Assembly: GCF_015240065.1 (NCBI RefSeq)
Contig: NZ_CP060506.1
Location: 868,001-932,000, forward strand
Direction: 5' to 3'
Source of the DNA: Nanchangia anserum
GTDB lineage: Bacteria; Actinomycetota; Actinomycetes; Actinomycetales; Actinomycetaceae
DNA length: 64,000 nucleotides
Below, one piece after another: positions 57,312 through 64,000 of the stretch. The notes under the pieces were generated by a model that worked only from the letters and a program-made list of their open reading frames with translations, was not told where the DNA came from and made no database searches. Each line of letters opens with the position of its first letter. Position 1 is the stretch's first letter. The translations under genes were made by a program, and so were the position numbers.

Positions 57312-60011
57312 ATGCGTACTGCGGAAATTCGTCGCCGTTGGCTCGACTTTTTCGGTAAGAACGATCACCAGCTGTGTGACTCCGTCCCGCTCGTGTCGTC
57401 GGATCCCTCGATTCTCTTCACGATTGCCGGGATGGTTCCGTTCATCCCCTACATCGTCGGCACGGAGAAGGCACCGTGGCCGCGCGCCGCGAGCGTGCAG
57501 AAGTGCATTCGGACAAACGACATCGACGAAGTCGGCAAGACGACGCGGCACGGGACGTTTTTCCAGATGTGCGGCAACTTTTCGTTCGGCGACTATTTCA
57601 AAGAGGGCGCCTCGCGCTACGCGTGGGACCTCCTCACCGGCTCGCTCGACGACGGCAAGTACGGTCTTGACGGCGACAAGCTGTGGGTGACCATCTGGGA
57701 GCACGACGACGAGGCTCGCCGGATCTGGCTCAACGACATCGGCCTGGATCCCGCCCATTTGCAGGAGCTGCCGCGCGAGGAGATCTTCTGGCACACGGGG
57801 CAGCCCGGTCCGGCCGGTCCCTGTGCCGAGATCCACCTCGATCGCGGTCCCGAGTACGGTCCTGAAGGCGGACCGGAAGCGGACACGAAGGGGGATCGCT
57901 ACCTCGAGATTTGGAACCTCGTCTTCGACGAGTTCCTGCGCGGTCCCGGCACCGGCAACGATTACGAGCTGATCGGCGACCTCGATGCGAAATGCATCGA
58001 TACGGGCCTGGGGCTGGAACGCCTCGCCTTCGTCCTGCAAGGCAAAGACAACATGTACGAGATCGACGAGGTCTTCCCCGTCATCGCGGCCGCTCAAGAG
58101 ATGTCGGGCAAGACCTACACGCTCGGAACGACGACGGCGAACCCCGACGACGTGCGCATGCGTATCGTCGCCGATCACGTGCGTTCGGCACTCATGCTCA
58201 TCAACGATGGCGTGCGCCCGGGCAACGACGGGCGCGGCTACGTGCTGCGCCGTCTCGTGCGCCGCGCCGTGCGCTCCATGCGGCTGCTCGGCGTTACCGA
58301 TCCCGTCCTGCCGACGCTGCTGCCGGTCTCGCAGGCGGCGATGGCGCCGTCCTATCCCGACCTTGTCGAGAACTGGGACGTCATCCAGCAGGTCGCCTAT
58401 GCCGAGGAGGAGTCCTTCCGCCGCACGTTGAGCGCGGGCACGACGATCCTCGACCAGGCGGTGTCGCGGGCGAAGGAGCGCGGCGACGACCAACGCGGCG
58501 TCGTCAGCGGCGAGGACGCATTCACACTGCACGACACGTACGGGTTCCCCATCGACCTCACTATCGAGATGGCTCACGAGAGCGGCGTCGAGGTCGACGA
58601 GGCGGCATTCCGCTCCCTCATGGAGGAACAGCGCACCCGAGCGCGCACCGATGCGCTGGAGAAGAAGCGCGGTCACGTCGACACGCACGTCTACCACGAT
58701 CTCGCCGACAAGGTCGGCGGTGCCGTGACGTTCCTCGGCTACACCGATGCCGAATGCACCGCGCGGGTCGTCGGCATTCTCGTTGACGGCCAGCCCGTCG
58801 CTGCCGTCACCGGTCCGGCTGAGGTCGAGGTCATTCTCGACCAGACCCCGTTCTACGCGGAGATGGGCGGTCAGCAGCCCGATCACGGAACCCTCACGTC
58901 CGCCGGTGCAACGGTGAACGTCACCGATGTGCAGGCGCCGATCAAGGGCCTGACGGTGCATCGTGGCACACTCGGCGAGGGCGAACTGGCGATCGACGAC
59001 ACCGTCGTGGCCGCGATCGATACCGCCCGGCGCACGGCGATCGCCCGCGCACACACGGCGACGCACATGGTGCACAAGGCGCTGCACGAGCACCTGGGGG
59101 AGCAGGCGACCCAAGCCGGTTCCGAGAATTCGCCGTCGCGGATGCGCTTCGACTTCCGTCACGGCCAGCAGATTCCCACCGACACGATGGAGGCCATCGA
59201 GGCGCGCGTGAACGAGCGCCTCACCGGCGATCTCCTCGTCACCGATCGCCAGATGCCGATCGACGAGGCCCGGGCCTCGGGCGCCATGGCGCTGTTCGGC
59301 GAGAAATATGGCGACGTCGTGCGGGTCGTCGACATCGGCGATGGCTGGTCGCGCGAGCTGTGCGCGGGCACCCACGTGCCGACGACCGGCCACATCGGGC
59401 GCATCACGGTGCTCGGCGAGTCGTCCATCGGCTCGGGCCTGCGTCGCATCGAGGCGCTCGTCGGCGACGGTGCCTACGACTATCAGGCCCGCGAACATGC
59501 CCTCGTCTCGCAGCTGTCTGGCCTCGTCGGCGTGGCGCCCGATCAGCTGGTGGCGCGCGTCGAGGCGCTCATGGACAAGCTCAAGGTCACGCAGAAGCAG
59601 ATGGCCAAGCTCGCCGAGGCTCAGCTGAGCGCACAGATCCCCGCGGCTGTCGATGCGGCTGTGTCCTACGGCAGCATCCGCGCTGTCGTTCACAGTCTCG
59701 GCGAGGTCTCCGGTGCCGACGCCGTGCGCAGTTTTGCGCTGGGCGTGCGTGAGCGCTTCGGTTCGGCTGCCGGCGTTGCCGTCATCATCGGCATCGCCAA
59801 GGGCCGCCCCGTCGTCGTCGTCGCGACGACGCCCGCCGCGCGCGATGCCGGCGTGCGCGCCGGCGACCTTGTGCGCGTTGCGGCCTCCGCCATGGGTGGA
59901 GGCGGCGGCGGTAAGGACGACGTTGCACAGGGGGGCGGCAAGGATGCCTCGCGCGTGGAGGACGCCCTCGCCGCTATCCGCGACCAGCTGACGCGCGGCG
60001 GGCGGGCCTAA
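57312..60011 (+). CDS. alaS: Alanine-tRNA ligase
   Basis: An 899-residue class II synthetase. The catalytic core (IRRRWLDFFGKNDHQLCDSVPLVSSDPSILFTIAGMVPF, split by motif 1) starts normally; the editing domain has zinc ligands in HTATHMVHKAL and CAGTHV; a C-terminal DHHA1 domain (GVAVIIGIAKGRPVVVVATT, GGGGGGKDDVAQGGGKD) ends it. It charges tRNA-Ala and clears mis-acylated Ser/Gly. No frame break is seen. ruvX starts one base after its stop. Confidence 0.97.
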   Translation: MRTAEIRRRWLDFFGKNDHQLCDSVPLVSSDPSILFTIAGMVPFIPYIVGTEKAPWPRAASVQKCIRTNDIDEVGKTTRHGTFFQMCGNFSFGDYFKEGASRYAWDLLTGSLDDGKYGLDGDKLWVTIWEHDDEARRIWLNDIGLDPAHLQELPREEIFWHTGQPGPAGPCAEIHLDRGPEYGPEGGPEADTKGDRYLEIWNLVFDEFLRGPGTGNDYELIGDLDAKCIDTGLGLERLAFVLQGKDNMYEIDEVFPVIAAAQEMSGKTYTLGTTTANPDDVRMRIVADHVRSALMLINDGVRPGNDGRGYVLRRLVRRAVRSMRLLGVTDPVLPTLLPVSQAAMAPSYPDLVENWDVIQQVAYAEEESFRRTLSAGTTILDQAVSRAKERGDDQRGVVSGEDAFTLHDTYGFPIDLTIEMAHESGVEVDEAAFRSLMEEQRTRARTDALEKKRGHVDTHVYHDLADKVGGAVTFLGYTDAECTARVVGILVDGQPVAAVTGPAEVEVILDQTPFYAEMGGQQPDHGTLTSAGATVNVTDVQAPIKGLTVHRGTLGEGELAIDDTVVAAIDTARRTAIARAHTATHMVHKALHEHLGEQATQAGSENSPSRMRFDFRHGQQIPTDTMEAIEARVNERLTGDLLVTDRQMPIDEARASGAMALFGEKYGDVVRVVDIGDGWSRELCAGTHVPTTGHIGRITVLGESSIGSGLRRIEALVGDGAYDYQAREHALVSQLSGLVGVAPDQLVARVEALMDKLKVTQKQMAKLAEAQLSAQIPAAVDAAVSYGSIRAVVHSLGEVSGADAVRSFALGVRERFGSAAGVAVIIGIAKGRPVVVVATTPAARDAGVRAGDLVRVAASAMGGGGGGKDDVAQGGGKDASRVEDALAAIRDQLTRGGRA

Positions 60012-60012
60012 C

Positions 60013-60498
60013 GTGGTGGTCGGGGTCATCGTCGGGATCGATGTGGGCAAGGCCCGCATCGGTGTGGCCCGATGTGACCCCGACGGCATCATGGCAGTGC
60101 CGGTCGCGACCGTGCGCGTTGATCAGTGGGGCAGCCACGTCGACGAGGTCGCCGAACTGATTGAGGCAGCCCGGGCTGCTCACGTTGTCATCGGCATGCC
60201 GCGCCGGCTATCCGGACAGCTGGGCGAGGCCGCGACGATGGCACTCGACTTCGCCCGCGAACTCGCCGCGGTGACCCACGCCGACATCACGATGGTCGAC
60301 GAGCGGATGACGTCGGTGTCGGCACATCGCGATTTGCGCAGTGCGGGGCTGTCATCTCGACACCATCGCGCCGTCGTCGACCAGCAAGCTGCAGTTATTA
60401 TGGTGGAACACACGTTGGATACCGTGCGCCGCACGGGAAGCCTCCCCGGCACCGCGCTGTCCGAGTGGTCCGACACATCACAGGAGGAAGCCAGGTGA
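60013..60498 (+). CDS. ruvX: Holliday junction resolvase-like YqgF/RuvX
   Basis: A 161-residue RNase H-fold protein. VIVGIDVGKARIGVARCDPDG carries the first catalytic Asp, and DITMVDERMTSVSAHRDLR and VDQQAAVIMVEHTLD the remaining acidic residues. YqgF is a 16S rRNA 5' pre-processing nuclease in E. coli, and a resolvase in mycobacteria. It overlaps mltG by four bases (GTGA). Confidence 0.93.
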   Translation: MVVGVIVGIDVGKARIGVARCDPDGIMAVPVATVRVDQWGSHVDEVAELIEAARAAHVVIGMPRRLSGQLGEAATMALDFARELAAVTHADITMVDERMTSVSAHRDLRSAGLSSRHHRAVVDQQAAVIMVEHTLDTVRRTGSLPGTALSEWSDTSQEEAR

Positions 60499-61845
60499 GC
60501 GACGTCGATCCGCACAACGCCTCAGCGAAGCGCTACCCGCCGCGTCGATCGCGCAGGCGCAGCGACGCTGAGGTCGATGCGCCCTCGCAGGCCCACCGCG
60601 CTGATGGCGCGTATGAGGCAGCTGATCCGGTGACCTCCGAAACTCCCGTGACGTCATCGGACGAGGACACGCAGGTCGGTATCCCGCAGGCCGTGCCCGC
60701 CGTGGCGCACGAGCATGTCGAGTCTGAACGCCCGCACGGTGAGGCGCGTCCCGAGGGACAGCCGACGCCGAGGCGCGGTATTGATCGCAAGCGGCAGCGA
60801 CGGCGTCGAACGATGATCCTCATCGCCGTTGCGGTGGCTGTCGTCGTTGCCGCGATCGCGTCGATCGGGTATCTCGGTGGGCTGCGCTCACTCGTCTCCG
60901 GTGCCGACGATTACGAGGGCCGAGGCAGCGGCGAGGTCTCGGTCACCATTCCCGAGGGCGCGACGGGTCGCGATATCGCGCAGATCCTCGCCGACGCGGA
61001 CGTCGTCGCGTCGCCGCAAGCCTTCGAAAACGCCTATTCGTCGTCGTCGCTGGCCAAGGGAATCCAGGCGGGCTCCTACACACTGCGCAAGCACATGTCC
61101 GCCTCCGAAGCCCTCGCCATGCTGCTCAATCCGGCCTCGAAAGCCGACCTGACGATCACCATCCCCGAAGGCTTCACGAAGGCCCAGGTCAAGGACCGGC
61201 TCGTGAGTATCGGGCAATTCAGTGCCGACGAGGTCGACAAGGCGATGGCAAACACCCAGGCGCTGGGCATTCCCGCCGAGGCCAACGGCAACATCGAAGG
61301 GTGGCTCGCCCCCGATACCTACACGATCGGCCCGAACGAATCGGCCGAGTCGTTGCTCAAGACCATGGTTAATTTGACGATCAAGCGGCTCGATGCTGCC
61401 GGCGTCAGCCCCGCCGATCGCCAGGCTGTGCTGACGAAGGGCTCGATTATCGAGCGCGAGGTCAACAAGGACGAGTACTACCCCATGGTTGCCCGCGTCG
61501 TCGAGAACCGGTTGAGCGACAACCCCGAGACGCACGGGCTGTTGCAGATGGACTCGACGGTGCTCTATGGCTTGGGCAAGACCGGCGGCATCCCCTCGCG
61601 CGACGATCTCGCGAAGGACACCCCGTACAACACGTACCTACACAAGGGACTCCCCCAGCCCGATCGGCGCCGTCGGCGAAAAGGCGATCGCCGCCGTCAT
61701 GAAGCCGAGTGCGGGCAACTGGATGTACTACGTGACGGTGAATCTCGAGACCGGTGAGACGAAGTTTGCCTCGACCCTGGACGAGCAGACGAAGAACACC
61801 GAAGAGCTCAAGCGCTATTGCAGCTCTCACCCGGACGTGTGCTGA
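60495..61845 (+). CDS. mltG: Endolytic transglycosylase MltG, frame broken once
   Basis: About 450 residues after joining. A ~100-residue disordered, charged cytoplasmic N-terminus precedes one transmembrane helix (MILIAVAVAVVVAAIASIGYL). A LysM-like region and the YceG domain follow, with the catalytic Glu in GSIIEREVNKDEYYPMVARVVENRL and the signature TPYNTYLHKGLP. Here, at a run of five C near 61650, the frame moves by one (one extra C or two lost), and the end continues as SPIGAVGEKAIAAVMKPSAG. MltG cuts nascent peptidoglycan glycan strands. Its stop overlaps the aroE ATG. Confidence 0.9.
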
Positions 61846-62672
61846 TGACCTATGCCGCCGTCGTCGGTGATCCCGTCGACCACTCGCTCTCACCGCTGCT
61901 TCACCGCGCCGCGTATGCGCACCTCGGCCTCGACTGGGACTACCGGCGGATGCGTGTGCGCGCGGGCGAGATCGCTCGCGTGCTCGCCGACCTCGACGGG
62001 GACTGCGTGGGGTTGAGCGTGACGATGCCGCACAAGCAGGACCTCGCGGCTCACCTCGATCACGTTGACGGCTTGGCGCAGGCCACGGGGGCTATCAACA
62101 CCGTCGTGTCGAGCGCGGGAATGCTCGCGGGCTTCAACACGGACGTCTACGGGATCGTCGAGGCCGTGCGCGCTCAAGTGGGGGAGCGGACGTGGCCGCG
62201 CGTATGCATTCTCGGTGCCGGCGCAACCGCGGCGTCGGCGATGGCCGCGGCGATTCAGCTGGGATGTCGCGACCTCAGCCTCGTCGCGCGGGCGTTTTCC
62301 GGACCCAAGCGCGCGGCTGCCGCCGCACACCGCCTGGGGGTTCACCCCACCCTCTTTCCCCTCGCTCACGCGGACACGGCGCAGCGTGCGCTCGCGCAGG
62401 CCGATCTCGTTATCTCCACGCTGCCGGGCGAGGCGGCCGCGCCGATCGCCTCGCAGGTGAAACTCCGTCCCGACACGGTCGTCCTCGACGTGTCGTACGC
62501 ACCGCGCCCGACTCCATGGGAACGCGCGTGTGCCGAGGCCGGGGCGACAGCGCTGTCCGGTCTCCACATGCTGATTCACCAGGCGCTCATGCAGGTTCAG
62601 CTGTTCAGCTCGCGTCAGGTCTCACCCGAGATCCTTTATGGCGCGCTCGAGGAGGCGGGGATCACGCCATGA
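61845..62672 (+). CDS. aroE: Shikimate dehydrogenase
   Basis: A 275-residue AroE-type enzyme reducing 3-dehydroshikimate with NADPH. VVGDPVDHSLSPLLHRAAYAHLGLDW, VTMPHKQDLAAHLD with the catalytic Lys, GAINTVV and the Rossmann loop ILGAGATAASAMAAAIQLG are present. ATG 61845 shares one base with the mltG stop and precedes the prepilin peptidase with a four-base overlap. Confidence 0.94.
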   Translation: MTYAAVVGDPVDHSLSPLLHRAAYAHLGLDWDYRRMRVRAGEIARVLADLDGDCVGLSVTMPHKQDLAAHLDHVDGLAQATGAINTVVSSAGMLAGFNTDVYGIVEAVRAQVGERTWPRVCILGAGATAASAMAAAIQLGCRDLSLVARAFSGPKRAAAAAHRLGVHPTLFPLAHADTAQRALAQADLVISTLPGEAAAPIASQVKLRPDTVVLDVSYAPRPTPWERACAEAGATALSGLHMLIHQALMQVQLFSSRQVSPEILYGALEEAGITP

Positions 62673-63314
62673 TGGGGATGCAGGTGCTTGCGGGCATCAT
62701 CGTCGGTGGCTGCGCGCTCGCCTATGCGCTGGGTCCGGGGTATCGCGCCCAGCGCATCTACGGTAAACGGTTCTCCCATGAGCCGACCTGGTGGGACGGA
62801 CGCGCGGCGATCGCCGTGCTTACTCTCGCCATTGGCGCGGTCTGTCTCGCCGGCACGTGGGGGAGCGCGAACGTCGTTCTCACGCTTCCGGTGCTCATTT
62901 TCGGCCCAACACTGGCTCATCGATCTCGCTGTGCACCGTCTTCCCAACGCCATTAACCTCGCGTTCGCCGTGGCCACCGTCGCGGCCGTTATCGTCGCAA
63001 GCGCGCTCGACGGTGACGCCACGCGGCTCGTGCGCATGGTGTGCGCGGGCGCGCTGTTCGGCCTGCTGTTTTTGCTCTCCAACTTCGTGCGTGGGGGCTT
63101 TGGGATGGGCGACGTCAAGCTCGCCCCCTCGGCCTTCGGCATGGCGGCGGCGGCCTCGCTAACAGGTCTGGGCATCATGACGATCGTGACCTTCGTCGGT
63201 GCCGGCCTCGCCGCGCTCATCCTCGTCGGCCTCAAGCGCGCGACGATGTCGTCGGCGCTGCCCATGGGACCGTGGATCATCCCCGGCCTCGTCGCGGCCA
63301 TCGCGGCGTCGTGA
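62669..63314 (+). CDS. A24-family prepilin peptidase, frame broken once
   Basis: A membrane aspartic peptidase of about 214 residues after joining, with roughly six helices. The second catalytic Asp lies in [16 protein letters not shown] (GxGD motif), the first in [14 protein letters not shown]. Near 62910 the frame moves by one after VLTLPVLIF, one extra base or two lost, and resumes as [12 protein letters not shown]. Such enzymes process type IV or Tad/Flp pilins. The same gene sits between aroE and aroC in mycobacteria (Rv2551c), so it need not imply pilus genes nearby. Confidence 0.85.
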
Positions 63315-63372
63315 GCTGTCCGAATGGGAGCGACGGCAGCGACGAGCCGGTGAACGTGGGACACTGACTAAC

Positions 63373-64000
63373 ATGCGTTGGCTCACAGCTGGTGAATCTC
63401 ATGGCCCCGCCCTCCTCGGCATTTTGGATGGGATGCCCTCCGGCGTCACCTTGACCACCGACATGGTGCGCGCGGCACTGGCCCGGCGTCGCCTCGGCCA
63501 TGGTCGTGGTGCTCGCCAGAAGTTCGAGCGCGACGAGGTCACCCTGAGCGGCGGGGTACGCCACGGCGTGACGACGGGTGCCCCGATCGGGATGACCATC
63601 GCGAACTCGGAATGGCCGAAGTGGGAGGTCGTCATGAGCGCCGACCCGGTCGCCCCCGAGGACCTGCTCATCGATGCTGGCACGGGCGATGAGCGCGAGA
63701 TCGCCCGGAACAAGAGGCTGACGAAGCCCCGCCCCGGGCACGCGGATCTCGCCGGCATGCTCGCCTACGACCACACCGACGCCCGCAACGTCCTCGAGCG
63801 CGCCTCGGCGCGGGAGACGGCCATGCGCGTGGGACTCGGCGCGTGCGCTCGGGCCTTCCTCACCCAGGCCGCGGGTATCGAGATTGTTTCCCACGTCGTC
63901 GCGATCGGCTCCGTCACGTCGGCCGCGCCGTGTCCACGCCCCGCTGACGCCGAGGCCCTCGACGCCAGCCCCGTGCGCTGCCTCGACGAGGAGACGCAGC
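63373..64000 (+). CDS. aroC: Chorismate synthase (partial, cut by window end)
   Basis: The first ~209 codons of AroC, which makes chorismate from EPSP using reduced [46 protein letters not shown] and [23 protein letters not shown] match the three family signatures, in order. ATG 63373 is the start; the frame is open at the right edge. With aroE it represents the shikimate cluster, whose aroK/aroB partners probably follow. Confidence 0.96.
   Translation, partial: MRWLTAGESHGPALLGILDGMPSGVTLTTDMVRAALARRRLGHGRGARQKFERDEVTLSGGVRHGVTTGAPIGMTIANSEWPKWEVVMSADPVAPEDLLIDAGTGDEREIARNKRLTKPRPGHADLAGMLAYDHTDARNVLERASARETAMRVGLGACARAFLTQAAGIEIVSHVVAIGSVTSAAPCPRPADAEALDASPVRCLDEETQ

Noticed and set aside
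57204-60092. Very long open frame (over 900 codons) on the minus strand opposite alaS, with similar long frames opposite tkt, rel, thrS, aspS and secD.
   Set aside because: High third-position GC removes stop codons from the antisense frame. The translations are Arg/Gly/Val-rich without family motifs, and the plus-strand genes are certain.
13281-63314. Programmed ribosomal frameshifting as the explanation for the many frame breaks.
   Set aside because: The breaks lack a shared slippery heptamer or downstream structure, differ in direction, and occur in families not known to use it. Indel error is simpler.

Overview
This window is a chromosomal segment of a high-GC actinobacterium. The strongest markers are whiA behind rapZ and yvcK, a phosphatidylinositol-mannoside operon, xerD-parA-scpAB-rluB-tyrA-cmk-der, and alaS-ruvX-mltG-aroE-pilD-aroC, all actinobacterial gene orders. 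A complete glucose-type PTS with a BglG-type antiterminator, a FemX-like peptidoglycan ligase and a bleomycin-hydrolase-type aminopeptidase suggest the Actinomycetaceae (Actinomyces/Schaalia-like). That family call is inference; no rRNA or species marker is present.

Layout. 1-7 kb: uvrC end, rapZ, yvcK, whiA, gap-pgk-tpiA, secG. 7-9.2 kb: tkt on the minus strand, with three frame breaks. 9.3-18 kb: xerD, parA-like, scpA, scpB, rluB, tyrA, cmk, der, femX-like. 18-23.4 kb: an MFS transporter, three tRNAs (Gly, Cys, Val), a DegT-type aminotransferase, an ATP-grasp ligase and a membrane acyltransferase; this is the most accessory-looking part. 23.4-26.4 kb: glucose-type PTS operon with a recognisable RAT antiterminator site in its leader. 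26.5-35.5 kb: pepC, then thrS-HIT-pgsA-patA-pimA-(membrane gene)-prsW-nudix. 35.6-45.9 kb: yebC, TSUP permease, ruvCAB, yajC-secD-secF, apt, rel. 45.9-53.8 kb: AbiEi-like gene, DUF349 gene, MBL hydrolase, hisS, DEAD-box helicase, aspS. 53.9-64 kb: yciO-type gene, rarA, rpsD, DUF948 gene, small membrane gene, alaS, ruvX, mltG, aroE, prepilin peptidase, aroC (cut by the window edge). No gene-free stretch exceeds 300 bases.

Eleven protein genes carry single-base frame breaks (tkt three times; tyrA, bglG-like, pepC, prsW, yajC, deaD-like, aspS, rarA, mltG, pilD-like once each), and the tRNA-Gly has one extra base in its anticodon loop. Most sit in G/C runs, and the protein is conserved on both sides. 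Uncorrected indel errors in the assembly are the simplest explanation. I annotate each as one gene over its full span and mark the break.

No clearly new multi-gene system was found. The items most worth a second look are the RAT/antiterminator control of the PTS operon, a TANNNT box 6-7 bases before the start codon of about ten genes (probable leaderless mRNAs), the tRNA-Gly with an eight-base anticodon loop, and the aminotransferase/ATP-grasp pair beside the tRNAs.
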